A stretch of DNA of 64,000 nt, from assembly GCA_038531945.1 (NCBI GenBank), contig JBCBBH010000001.1, forward strand, positions 496,001-560,000, written 5' to 3'. The stretch is from CALBPI01 sp038531945. GTDB lineage: Bacteria; Pseudomonadota; Gammaproteobacteria; Steroidobacterales; Woeseiaceae. Shown in pieces: positions 9,321-17,985 of this stretch (position 1 is its first letter; each line of letters begins with the position of its first letter). The notes below the pieces were generated by a model. The model was not told where the DNA came from, made no database searches, and saw nothing but the letters and a program-made list of their open reading frames with translations. Position numbers and translations under genes: made by a program.

Positions 9321-10238
9321 ATGTTGCGATTCGCCATCTCCCGATTGTTCAGCACGCTACCCACGCTGTTGCTGGTCGTGGTCGTGGCGTTTGCGATGGT
9401 GCACGCCGCGCCCGGTGGTCCATTCGACAGTGAGCGCCAGTTGCCACCGGAAATCGAGGCTCGCATGGCGGCGGCCTATGGGCTTGATGCGCCATTGCAT
9501 GAGCAATTCCTGCGCTACGTCGGCGGTTTGATGCGGGGAGACTTCGGGCCATCCTATCGATATCAGGGCACCACAGTTGCGGAGTTGATCGCTGACGCGT
9601 TGCCCGTTTCGCTGCTGATCGGTGGTCTTGCTCTGGTTTTCGGTGTGGTGTTGGGTGTTGCCGCAGGAACCGCCTCGGCACTCAACCAGAATCGTTGGTC
9701 CGATCATGTCCTGATCACCATCTCGATGACCGGAATTTCAATACCGAACTTCGTTGTGGCGCCGCTCCTGGTGTTGTTATTCGCAATTCAATTGAAGTGG
9801 TTGCCTGCTAGCGGCTTACGCGGTCCTGCCAGTTACATCTTGCCGGTGTTTGCGTTGGCGCTGCCTATGTTAGCGTATGTCGCACGCCTGATGCGCGCGA
9901 GCATGATTGAGGTTTTCAAAAGCCAGTTTATTCGCACCGCACGCGCGCAAGGCCTGCACCGCAACACGCTGGTGTTTCGCTATGCCCTAAAGCCTGCGCT
10001 GATCCCTGTGGTGTCATTCCTCGGCCCCGCCGTTGCCGGCGTGCTGACCGGATCTGTTGTCATCGAACAGGTGTTCAATTTGCCGGGGCTCGGGCGATTG
10101 TTCATTCAGGGCGCATTGAATCGCGATTACACCCTGGTGATGGCACTCGTAATTCTTTACAGCGCGGTTGTGATCACCATGAACTTTCTGGTGGATCTCA
10201 TCTATGGGCTTTTGGATCCCAGGGTGCGCTATACATGA
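9321..10238 (+). CDS. oppB: oligopeptide/dipeptide ABC transporter permease, OppB family
   Basis: This 305-residue inner-membrane permease is one half of a peptide importer. It has an N-terminal helix, a periplasmic segment (about 30-95) and five further helices. The cytoplasmic EAA-type loop appears near residue 205 (FIRTARAQGLHRNTLVFRYALKPALIP), which is characteristic of OppB/DppB. Its last bases overlap the oppC start. It begins 31 bp after mnmG, so read-through from mnmG is possible. A short imperfect duplication of its own start region lies just upstream (see findings). The exact peptide specificity is unknown. Confidence 0.93.
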   Translation: MLRFAISRLFSTLPTLLLVVVVAFAMVHAAPGGPFDSERQLPPEIEARMAAAYGLDAPLHEQFLRYVGGLMRGDFGPSYRYQGTTVAELIADALPVSLLIGGLALVFGVVLGVAAGTASALNQNRWSDHVLITISMTGISIPNFVVAPLLVLLFAIQLKWLPASGLRGPASYILPVFALALPMLAYVARLMRASMIEVFKSQFIRTARAQGLHRNTLVFRYALKPALIPVVSFLGPAVAGVLTGSVVIEQVFNLPGLGRLFIQGALNRDYTLVMALVILYSAVVITMNFLVDLIYGLLDPRVRYT

Positions 10239-11113
10239 ATATACCGACGGCAACCTGGCGAAGACGCAGTATCGTGGGCGAGGTCTGGGAGGCTATGCGG
10301 CGCGATCGGCTGTTCATGTTCAGCGCTGCGTTGCTGCTGGCTATCGCCGCATTGTCAATTTTCGGACCATGGTTCTCGCCGCATACCTACTACGACATTG
10401 ATATGAACGCGATTCTGTTGTCACCACAGTGGGCGGACGCGCGTTGGTTTGGCACAGACGATCTCGGTCGTGATTTGTTTGTGCGCACAATGTACGGCGG
10501 GCGGGTTTCATTGGCAGTTGGCCTCGTCGCCACAGCGGTGAGTCTTGTGTTCGGCGTTGCCTGGGGCGCAACGGCCGGCTATTTCGGCGGCAGAATCGAT
10601 CACGTGATGATGCGGCTGGTCGACATTTTGTACGCCATCCCGTTCATGTTTTTTGTCATTCTGCTGATGGTGGTGTTCGGCCGAAACATCCTTTTAATCT
10701 TTGTCGCCATCGGCGCCGTGAATTGGTTGGACATGGCGCGCATCGTACGTGGACAAACGTTGAGTTTGCGACAGCGAGAATATATTCAGGCAGCAGAAGT
10801 TATGGGTGCATCCCGCGCCCGCATCATTGCGCGACATATCGTGCCGAACCTTCTTGGGATCGTGGTGGTGTATGCGACGCTGACCATTCCTCAAGTGATT
10901 CTGATCGAGTCTTTTCTCAGTTTTCTGGGTCTTGGTGTACAAGAGCCGATGACTTCCTGGGGCGCACTGGTGCAACAGGGGACTCAGGTCATGCGCATCG
11001 CACCCTGGGTGTTGCTCTGGCCGGCTGGGCTTTTGGCTGTGTCACTGATGTGTCTGAACTTTACCGGCGACGGGTTGCGTGACGCGCTCGACCCGAAGGA
11101 TGCGCATCGATGA
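10235..11113 (+). CDS. oppC: oligopeptide/dipeptide ABC transporter permease, OppC family
   Basis: This 292-residue partner permease of OppB has the N-terminal cytoplasmic tail plus first helix typical of OppC (residues 1-45), a FGTDDLGRDLFVR segment after the first periplasmic loop, and five more helices. The EAA loop around YIQAAEVMGASRARIIARHIVPN is a family hallmark. Its ATG overlaps the oppB stop by 4 bp and its stop overlaps the ATPase start by 4 bp, so the three genes are translationally coupled. Confidence 0.93.
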   Translation: MNIPTATWRRRSIVGEVWEAMRRDRLFMFSAALLLAIAALSIFGPWFSPHTYYDIDMNAILLSPQWADARWFGTDDLGRDLFVRTMYGGRVSLAVGLVATAVSLVFGVAWGATAGYFGGRIDHVMMRLVDILYAIPFMFFVILLMVVFGRNILLIFVAIGAVNWLDMARIVRGQTLSLRQREYIQAAEVMGASRARIIARHIVPNLLGIVVVYATLTIPQVILIESFLSFLGLGVQEPMTSWGALVQQGTQVMRIAPWVLLWPAGLLAVSLMCLNFTGDGLRDALDPKDAHR

Positions 11114-12921
11114 GTCTGTTGTGCGTCGATGAGTTGAATGTTGAGTTTTCGACACCGGATGGACCGGTGCGTGCTGTCCGCGACCTGAGCTTCCGTCTCG
11201 ATCCGAACGAGTCCTTGGGCATCGTCGGCGAGTCCGGCTCGGGCAAGAGTCAGGCAATGTCCGCGCTGCTCGGGTTGCTGGCAGAAAACGGTACGGCGTC
11301 GGGCAGTGTGCGTTTGCAGGGCGAAGAGATTTTGAATCTCCCGAACAAGGCACTGCGCAAGATTCGGGGCCGACGGATTGCGATGGTGTTTCAGGATCCG
11401 ATGACGTCGTTGAATCCCTACGTCACGATCGGCTATCAACTGCGACGCGTGCTGACCGAACAACGTGGACTCGATGGCGATGTCGCGACGGCGGAGGTAG
11501 TGCGCATGCTCGACGCCGTGCGACTGCCAGCGGCTCGTTCGCGATTGAAGAGCTATCCGCATGAGTACTCCGGGGGCATGCGCCAACGGGTCATGATCGC
11601 CGCTGCCATGTTGTGCCGGCCCGACGTGTTGATCGCCGACGAGCCGACGACGGCGCTCGACGTGACGGTGCAGTCCGGCATCCTGAGTTTGCTCAAGGAG
11701 CTGCAGGAGTCTTTCCATACGGCTTTGATTTTGATTTCGCACGATCTCGGGGTCGTCGCCGGAACCTGCGATCAATTGTTGGTCATGCATGCCGGGCAGG
11801 TTATTGAAGAAGGCGCCACGCGCGATGTGTTTCACAATCCATCGGCCGAGACTACGCGCGCCTTGCTCGCGGCCGTACCGCGTCTGGACCAGCCGCCGGC
11901 GCCACGCATGCCGTCATCGACTTCTGACGTGCCGTTGTTGGAAGCGTACGGTGTGCGGGTTCGATACCCACTGCCGCGGCCGGGGTGGTTCGGACCACGA
12001 TCATTCACAGCGGTGCGTGATGTCGATCTGACAGTCATGGAAGGCGAGACGGTAGGCATTGTTGGTGAGTCAGGGTGTGGCAAGTCTTCGTTGGTGCGCG
12101 GGCTCTTGGATATGTCGCACCGAGACAGCGGACTGCGCTATCGGGGCGAACCTTGCGATCAAATGGGTCGTGAGACACGGCGCCGCATGCGCCGCGATGT
12201 GCAGTTTGTTTTCCAGGATCCGCTCGGATCTTTGAATCCGAGAATGACGATCCTAGAACTCGTGTCCGAACCGTTGACCATTCACGGTCTTGCCACCAGT
12301 GAGAGCGAACGTCGCAGACGCGTGATTGCAATGCTGGAGCGAGTTGGACTCGATCGGAGCATGCTGTTGCGTTATCCGCACGAGTTTTCCGGAGGGCAGT
12401 GCCAGCGTATTGGCATTGCGCGCGCATTGATGACCCACCCGCGACTTCTGATTTGTGATGAGGCGGTGAGCGCGCTCGATGTCACCGTGCAAGCCGAGAT
12501 CTTGCAGCTTCTCGCGGATCTGCAGCGAGAGTTTGGGCTTGGGATCGTGTTTATCTCGCATGACCTGGCAGTGATCCGCGATATCAGCAATTGGGTTGCT
12601 GTGATGTATCTCGGTCGAATTGTCGAACAAGGTCCAGTGGCATCGCTGTACGAAAATCCGAGGCACCCGTATACCCGAGCGTTGCTGGATGCTGCACCCG
12701 TGCCGGACCCGGACGTTGAGCGCCGGCGTGAACGTCGCTTGCCTGACGACGAACTCCCCGCGCCGTGGAACTTGCCTGTCGGCTGTCCTTATCGGTCACG
12801 CTGCCGCCTCGCTGACGATCGATGTGCGCGTGAGAGACCGGAGCTCAAGAGTGAGGTCGGATCGGCGACGCCTTCGCATCGGGTTGCGTGCTGGAACCCC
12901 GGTCAGACCGATGCGGTTTGA
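11110..12921 (+). CDS. oppDF: fused oligopeptide ABC transporter ATPase (OppD-OppF in one chain)
   Basis: This 603-residue protein contains two complete ABC domains and supplies both ATPase sites of the peptide importer. Domain 1 (about 1-260) has Walker A GESGSGKSQ, signature YSGGMRQR and Walker B LIADEPTTALD. Domain 2 (about 280-585) has Walker A GESGCGKSS, signature FSGGQCQRIGIARAL and Walker B LICDEAVSALD. The C-terminus has the Cys-containing OppD/F tail (CPYRSRC...C). OppD and OppF are separate genes in E. coli, but fused forms are common in other proteobacteria. No solute-binding protein (OppA) is encoded nearby, so it must be elsewhere if the system imports peptides. It ends 1 bp before the convergent DUF945 gene. 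Confidence 0.93.
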   Translation: MSLLCVDELNVEFSTPDGPVRAVRDLSFRLDPNESLGIVGESGSGKSQAMSALLGLLAENGTASGSVRLQGEEILNLPNKALRKIRGRRIAMVFQDPMTSLNPYVTIGYQLRRVLTEQRGLDGDVATAEVVRMLDAVRLPAARSRLKSYPHEYSGGMRQRVMIAAAMLCRPDVLIADEPTTALDVTVQSGILSLLKELQESFHTALILISHDLGVVAGTCDQLLVMHAGQVIEEGATRDVFHNPSAETTRALLAAVPRLDQPPAPRMPSSTSDVPLLEAYGVRVRYPLPRPGWFGPRSFTAVRDVDLTVMEGETVGIVGESGCGKSSLVRGLLDMSHRDSGLRYRGEPCDQMGRETRRRMRRDVQFVFQDPLGSLNPRMTILELVSEPLTIHGLATSESERRRRVIAMLERVGLDRSMLLRYPHEFSGGQCQRIGIARALMTHPRLLICDEAVSALDVTVQAEILQLLADLQREFGLGIVFISHDLAVIRDISNWVAVMYLGRIVEQGPVASLYENPRHPYTRALLDAAPVPDPDVERRRERRLPDDELPAPWNLPVGCPYRSRCRLADDRCARERPELKSEVGSATPSHRVACWNPGQTDAV

Positions 12922-12922
12922 A

Positions 12923-14137
12923 TTAGCGTGCTTCTGGCGGTAGGGGAATTGGAATCCCGTTCAGCGTGATGAGCGCGTCTGCGTAGTCCATTTGCATCAC
13001 GTAGCCGTCGCCGTTTTCCTCAGGAATCAACGCACCGAGCCCTTGGAGCTGCAGAAACCATTGTTGCGTTAATGGATCGCGTGCCTGGAGTGCTTCGAAC
13101 ATCGTCTGGTTGACCACCATGCTGGCGGTGCTCTGGCCGCCACGCGTTGCCCGCTCGACCAAACGATTCACATCGAACGGTTCCGGCATGGCCTCGACCG
13201 CCGCGAAATTCACTTCGGCGCGGGTTTGCATGACGCTGCCCGGTGCTTCGTCTGCAGACATGTTCTGATCGATCACTAGTGAGAACTCATCGCTAAACAG
13301 CGTTTTGAGATCCGATTCAATGACCTTGAGTTTGACCGGTGCCGGCATTTCAGGATTGTTGGCCATCAACTGCAGGATCCGCATTACCGGCGCCACCGCA
13401 TTTGGATTGAGGTTACCGATCCCGAGCGTAAGACCTAAATTGATAGGTTCCTGCTCGTCAGCGATCAGGCTGCCCGTGGTGCGAACCTCTGAGAAGACTC
13501 GGCCATCGATCCGATTGCTGTTCCAGTCGATGTTGAGTTCATTGACGCTGACCGGATCGACTTCGCGATCAATGGCGAACTGCGAAGCGGCGATTCCAAG
13601 ATCGATGTCAGAGCTGTTAGGGCGGACGACGTGTCTGGCTGTGACATCTTGCCAAAGCAACTTCGTCGTGTCGGCATCGTAGCTGCCGTTGTCGAGCATC
13701 CAGTCCATCGTGACGGTGCCGCCCAGACCGACAAGCGTCTTTAATCGCACCGGCAGGGTCGTTTCCGCGTCTCCTTCTGTCAGGAATTGGGTACGCACCT
13801 CTGCGAAGCCCGGCGTCAGCAATCCGATCAACGGCCCGTGCGTCACGACGCTGTCGAGAATGACCGCCGGTTGATCACCGAATTGATCCGCACCGAGAAA
13901 CCCACGCACTCGGTCGCGCACCTGCGGATCGGTGATGATCACGCGAGCGCTGGCGCGCGACGAAAACCAACCACGCTCGAACGCAGGTTCAACCAGCTCC
14001 AGCCACGGCGGCAATGACGCCTGGATCTCCGCCTGGTTGTCCATAACAGCACTTTCGGCCATTTTGCCGGTTGCAAAAGGGCCGAGCAGAGCGACCGCGA
14101 TCAAGATGACGCCTAGCGTCAGGATTAACTTGCGCAT
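12923..14137 (-). CDS. DUF945 (YdgA-like) membrane-anchored protein
   Basis: This 404-residue protein has a single N-terminal hydrophobic helix (residues about 4-25, LILTLGVILIAVALLGPFATG) and a long beta-rich extracytoplasmic domain. That is the pattern of DUF945/YdgA, a family of AsmA-like envelope proteins of unclear function. Features consistent with YdgA are the early SLPPWLELVEPAFERGWFSS segment and the alternating hydrophobic strands throughout. The start at 14137 is chosen because it places the signal anchor at the N-terminus; the frame is open to 14278 but the extra residues look non-coding. It is monocistronic and convergent with oppDF. Confidence 0.75.
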   Translation of the reverse strand: MRKLILTLGVILIAVALLGPFATGKMAESAVMDNQAEIQASLPPWLELVEPAFERGWFSSRASARVIITDPQVRDRVRGFLGADQFGDQPAVILDSVVTHGPLIGLLTPGFAEVRTQFLTEGDAETTLPVRLKTLVGLGGTVTMDWMLDNGSYDADTTKLLWQDVTARHVVRPNSSDIDLGIAASQFAIDREVDPVSVNELNIDWNSNRIDGRVFSEVRTTGSLIADEQEPINLGLTLGIGNLNPNAVAPVMRILQLMANNPEMPAPVKLKVIESDLKTLFSDEFSLVIDQNMSADEAPGSVMQTRAEVNFAAVEAMPEPFDVNRLVERATRGGQSTASMVVNQTMFEALQARDPLTQQWFLQLQGLGALIPEENGDGYVMQMDYADALITLNGIPIPLPPEAR

Positions 14138-14365
14138 GATGTGTCGAAGATAGCCTGTGGTAAGCCGAGAGAGGTTTTGACAAGTGTACCGCGTTGTCGG
14201 GCCAAGTCCCGACAGCATAAGGTTGCGAACGGCATCACAACAGCACCGTGAGTTGTGGAAAAAAACCAGCCGACGCACTAAAATCGCGACTCACAAGCAG
14301 AGCTTGTGCAGCGGCACGGGACAACGATAGTACGCCGCGACTGATTCGCTTTTCGGATTCGATGA

Positions 14366-15019
14366 ATGACTACTAATTTGCTTCGGGCGGCCCAGTGGGT
14401 GATCGCCTTGACGTTGCTGGTGGCTGCTTCGGCAGCATCCGCTCAAACCACCGGGGATGCTGAGCGCGGCGAAGTACTCGCCTACACCTGTCTCGGCTGC
14501 CATGGCATCGAGGGCTACCGCAACGCCTACCCGGCCTATCGAGTGCCGAAGCTTGGCGGCCAACACGATGCCTATCTGCAGATCGCACTAAAAGCCTACC
14601 GGTCAGGCGAGCGCAGCCACGCCACCATGAAAGCTCAGGCCGGATCACTCAGCGATCAGGACATCGCGGATCTAGCGGCGTATTTCGCCGGTCAGGAGCC
14701 GTTGTCCGAATCGGAAACGGTCACTTCTCGAGTCAAGGAAGGCAAGGAGAAGTCACAGACTTGCGCGGCATGCCACGGCGAGAACGGGGTAAGCAATAAC
14801 CCAATCTGGCCGAATCTGGCAGGCCAACATAAAGACTATCTGGCGAACGCGCTCGGCCAATACCGTCTGGCAAACGCCGAGAAGACCGGTGGTGAGAATG
14901 TGCGCAAAAACGCCGTCATGGCAGGTTTGGCAGCCGCGCTCACAGATGACGATATCGAAGCGTTGGCCGCCTACTTTGCCGCGCAAGACGGGCTGTACAC
15001 CCCCGCCAAAGCGCGTTAG
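14366..15019 (+). CDS. dihaem cytochrome c, c4 type
   Basis: This 217-residue periplasmic electron carrier has a signal peptide (residues 1-26, ending ASAQ) and two class I cytochrome c domains. Haem-binding motifs are CLGCH at 42-46 and CAACH at 133-137. Methionines that could be axial ligands lie near 88 (HATMKAQ) and in the second half (NAVMAGLA), and each domain ends in a DLAAYFA/ALAAYFA helix. Cytochrome c4 proteins pass electrons from the bc1 complex to terminal oxidases. An ATG 4 bases upstream is out of frame. It ends 6 bp before the convergent photolyase gene. Confidence 0.88.
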   Translation: MTTNLLRAAQWVIALTLLVAASAASAQTTGDAERGEVLAYTCLGCHGIEGYRNAYPAYRVPKLGGQHDAYLQIALKAYRSGERSHATMKAQAGSLSDQDIADLAAYFAGQEPLSESETVTSRVKEGKEKSQTCAACHGENGVSNNPIWPNLAGQHKDYLANALGQYRLANAEKTGGENVRKNAVMAGLAAALTDDDIEALAAYFAAQDGLYTPAKAR

Positions 15020-15025
15020 ACCAAT

Positions 15026-16567
15026 CTAGCTTAATGCGCCGTGTATTTTCGCGGCGCGTGCCTGGATCGCGTTCAGTTCTTCGTTATCCCAACGGTCCAG
15101 ATTCTTCAGCACCATGCGCATTCTCGGCGAGCGGCCGAGTGCGTCGCGGTGTTTCATCAGAAAACTCCAGTACAGCGCATTGAACGGGCATGCGTCATCG
15201 CCGGTTCTCTTGCTCGGTTTGAATTGACACTCTCCGCAGTAGTTGCTCATGCGATTAATGTAGGCGCCACTCGCGACGTAGGGCTTGCTGCCGACGATAC
15301 CGCCGTCGCCGTGCAAGGCCATGCCAAGTGTGTTCGGCAGTTCGACCCATTCGAAAGCGTCGACATAGACCGCGAGGAACCAGTCGCACACCTCAACAGG
15401 GCGTAGCTCGGCCAAAGTCGCGAAATTGCCGATGATCATCAGTCGCTGAATGTGGTGCGCATAGCCGTTTTCCAAGGTATCCGAAATCGTCTGGCGCAAG
15501 CAGTTCATGTCGGTCTCGCCCGTCCAGAACCAACTCGGCAGTTCGGTCTGATGGTCGAAGTGATTCAGTTCCGCATAGTCCGGCATTTTCAGCCAATACA
15601 CGCCGCGTATGAACTCCCTCCAGCCAACGATCTGGCGAACAAATCCTTCGACCGCTGAAAGTGGAAACCGGTCAGGATCCTGACGCCAGGCATCGACAGC
15701 AGCATCCACGGCCTCGCGCGGATTCAGTAACTTGAGGTTGAGTGACGACGCGATCAATGCGTGAAACAGAAACGGCTCACCCTGCCACATCGCGTCCTGG
15801 TAACGACCATAGTTGGGTAGTCGCTCTTCGACAAAAGTCTCTAGTGCAGTGAGTGCCTGCTCGCGAGTCACCGGCCACGAGAAGTCGTCGAGCGTGCCCG
15901 GGTGGTCGGGAAAGTGCTCCTGAACTGCATCAATGACGGCTTTGGTGATAGCGTCCGGTTCGAAGCTCGGAATGGCAGGTAACTCGCCCGGGCCTGACTT
16001 TGGAAACGATTTACGATTGTCCTGATCGTAGTTCCATTGACCACCAGCCGGCTCACCACCGTCCATCAAAATATCGAACCGCGCCCTCTGCTGGCGGTAA
16101 AAATACTCCATGGTCAGCTGCTTGCGCCCCTTCGCCCAATCGGCAAACTCATCGTTACTGACGTAGAAATGCGTATCCTCGAACTGTTGGACGGGCCGTT
16201 CGAGCTGCTCCGCCATCGACGAGAGGTCGGCTTGCACGCGCCACTCGCCAGGCTGCACCCACCACAGAGCCTCCGGATCGCGGCGATCAACCGCGTGTTT
16301 GAGCCCGTCTGCCAGACTGGCGTGTCCCTCGCCCAACTCCAGGTAGTCAACCGACCAGCCCGAGCTGCGTAACTCCTCGGCGAAGTGACGCATCGCCGAT
16401 AAACACAGAGCAATCCTGTGTTTATGGCTGGGCACATGGGTCGCTTCTGCAGCGGTCTCAATCATCAACACACCGTCTTTGGCGGTGTCTGCGGCCTCCA
16501 GCGCTGGGTGTTGGTTATCCAGTTGATCTGCAAGAATTACAATGAGATTTCGCCATTTAGCCGACAT
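15026..16567 (-). CDS. Fe-S cluster photolyase/cryptochrome (PhrB/CryB type)
   Basis: This 513-residue flavoprotein belongs to the photolyase-related family with a 4Fe-4S cluster, known to repair (6-4) photoproducts with light in Agrobacterium PhrB. The N-terminus has the Rossmann-like start NLIVILADQLDNQHPAL. Four cysteines match the PhrB cluster pattern: one in PVEVCDWF, then CGEC, then a fourth 13 residues later in DDACPFNALYW. The start at 16567 follows family length; the frame is open to 16633 without similarity. FAD and a lumazine-type antenna are expected by family. It is divergent from the ompA-like gene. Confidence 0.88.
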   Translation of the reverse strand: MSAKWRNLIVILADQLDNQHPALEAADTAKDGVLMIETAAEATHVPSHKHRIALCLSAMRHFAEELRSSGWSVDYLELGEGHASLADGLKHAVDRRDPEALWWVQPGEWRVQADLSSMAEQLERPVQQFEDTHFYVSNDEFADWAKGRKQLTMEYFYRQQRARFDILMDGGEPAGGQWNYDQDNRKSFPKSGPGELPAIPSFEPDAITKAVIDAVQEHFPDHPGTLDDFSWPVTREQALTALETFVEERLPNYGRYQDAMWQGEPFLFHALIASSLNLKLLNPREAVDAAVDAWRQDPDRFPLSAVEGFVRQIVGWREFIRGVYWLKMPDYAELNHFDHQTELPSWFWTGETDMNCLRQTISDTLENGYAHHIQRLMIIGNFATLAELRPVEVCDWFLAVYVDAFEWVELPNTLGMALHGDGGIVGSKPYVASGAYINRMSNYCGECQFKPSKRTGDDACPFNALYWSFLMKHRDALGRSPRMRMVLKNLDRWDNEELNAIQARAAKIHGALS

Positions 16568-16605
16568 AGTTGATCCAATGTTGCAAAGTAACCACAGATT
16601 TTTTC

Positions 16606-16634
16606 TTGTTCTGGTGTGACTTCGTGCGGACAAT
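16606..16634 (+). promoter_or_regulatory. candidate sigma-70 promoter for the OmpA-family gene
   Basis: TTGTTC at 16606-16611 and GACAAT at 16629-16634 are separated by 17 bp and lie 51 bp before the ATG. An AGAGAGGGA ribosome-binding stretch lies at about 16672-16680. The match is moderate. Confidence 0.4.
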
Positions 16635-16685
16635 ACGCGTCTGCAGGCTCGTACGAGCGCGAGTCACTACCAAGAGAGGGACGAC

Positions 16686-17939
16686 ATGAATATTCGTAAC
16701 ACGCGGTCGCTTTGGATGCTGGCCGCTTTCGCTTTGGCATCGACCGCAATGGCGGGCGACCCGGTAGGCAAAGTTTACATCACACCGGCGTTCGACATGG
16801 TCGATGACGATCCGGATCGCTTCGTGGAAGATACCGAAGGGTTTTCTTTGACAGTCGGCTACGCCGCGACAGAGAACTTCAACTTCGAGGGATTTGTACA
16901 CAGCGTGAGCTTTGACGGCGACGCGATGAACCCGCAGGACGATCTTGAGCTGGGTTTTAATGCGTTGGCTGTGTTCAACCGTGACGGTTGGTTCTCGCCG
17001 TTTCTGTTGGGCGGACTGAGCAACCTGCAAACCGATTTCGGCGGCACTGAAGACGATCACATCCTGGCCGGAAGCTGGGGTGGTGGTTTGATGGTCAGCC
17101 CGGCCGAAAACTTTGGTCTGCGCCTGCAGTATCGCCAGCGCACACAGTTCGGCGGTCCTTCATTCTCAGATCAGATTTATAGCGTGGGCTTCCAGTTTGC
17201 GTTCGGTGAGTCGACACCGAAGATGATGGATGCCGATAGCGATGGCGTGGCCGATTCGTTGGATCAATGCCCCAACACGCCGATCGGCACAGTCGTTGAT
17301 GCGCGCGGTTGCGAACTCGATAGCGACGGTGACGGTGTAGCGGACAGCCGCGACAAGTGCCCGAACACGCGTCGTGGCGCCGAAGTGGATGGCTCGGGTT
17401 GCGAGATCGTGCGTGACACCGATCGTGACGGGGTCTCTGACGGTGACGATCAGTGCCCACGCACACCGGCCGGTGCCAAAGTGGACGAGCGTGGTTGCGA
17501 AGTCGATAGCGACAACGACTCGGTCGTCGACAGCAAGGACAACTGCCCGAATACGGCAGCAGGTGTCCGCGTCGATATCCGCGGCTGCGAAATCAAGGCG
17601 GTCATTCAGTTGCCGGGTGTTAATTTCGAGTCCAATTCGGATCGTTTGCTGACCGGTGCCGAACAAGTGCTGAATGATGCAGCCGCAACGTTGCAGAAGA
17701 ACCCGGATCTCATCGTCGAGGTTGCTGGTCACACCGATAGCGACGGCGCAGCAGCGTACAACGCATCGCTGTCCGAACGTCGTGCACGGGAAGTTCGCAA
17801 CTTCCTCGTAAACGCGGGCGCTTCTGGCGATAACCTGTCTGTGCGAGGCTATGGTGAGTCACAGCCGATCGCAGATAACAGCACTGCGGATGGCAAAGCG
17901 GCCAACCGACGCGTTGAACTTCGTATCCTGAACCAGTAA
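16686..17939 (+). CDS. OmpA-family outer-membrane protein with thrombospondin type 3 repeats
   Basis: This 417-residue protein has a signal peptide (residues 1-23, ending AMAG), an N-terminal eight-strand beta-barrel-like region (about 25-175), a run of four Asp-rich calcium-binding TSP3 repeats (about 180-300) and a C-terminal OmpA peptidoglycan-binding domain (about 305-417). The repeats have the form DxDxDGVxDxxDxCPNT...GC, each with paired cysteines. The OmpA domain shows FESNSDRLL, VAGHTDSDG and the NRRVEL ending. It probably links the outer membrane to peptidoglycan in an OprF-like way. It is monocistronic, with a strong intrinsic terminator 11 bp after its stop. Confidence 0.92.
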   Translation: MNIRNTRSLWMLAAFALASTAMAGDPVGKVYITPAFDMVDDDPDRFVEDTEGFSLTVGYAATENFNFEGFVHSVSFDGDAMNPQDDLELGFNALAVFNRDGWFSPFLLGGLSNLQTDFGGTEDDHILAGSWGGGLMVSPAENFGLRLQYRQRTQFGGPSFSDQIYSVGFQFAFGESTPKMMDADSDGVADSLDQCPNTPIGTVVDARGCELDSDGDGVADSRDKCPNTRRGAEVDGSGCEIVRDTDRDGVSDGDDQCPRTPAGAKVDERGCEVDSDNDSVVDSKDNCPNTAAGVRVDIRGCEIKAVIQLPGVNFESNSDRLLTGAEQVLNDAAATLQKNPDLIVEVAGHTDSDGAAAYNASLSERRAREVRNFLVNAGASGDNLSVRGYGESQPIADNSTADGKAANRRVELRILNQ

Positions 17940-17950
17940 TCAGGATCAAG

Positions 17951-17985
17951 CCCGCCCTGCTGGAAACGGCAGGGCGGGTTTTTTT
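17951..17985 (+). terminator. intrinsic terminator after the OmpA-family gene
   Basis: A perfect 10-bp GC-rich stem (CCCGCCCTGC pairing with GCAGGGCGGG) with an 8-base loop is followed by seven T residues. The T tract ends one base before the rsmG start codon at 17986. Confidence 0.93.

Noticed and set aside
10984..11835. A 283-residue minus-strand ORF under oppC/oppDF
   Set aside because: Composition is His/Arg/Gln-rich, as expected for an antisense shadow; the plus strand encodes a clear ABC ATPase.
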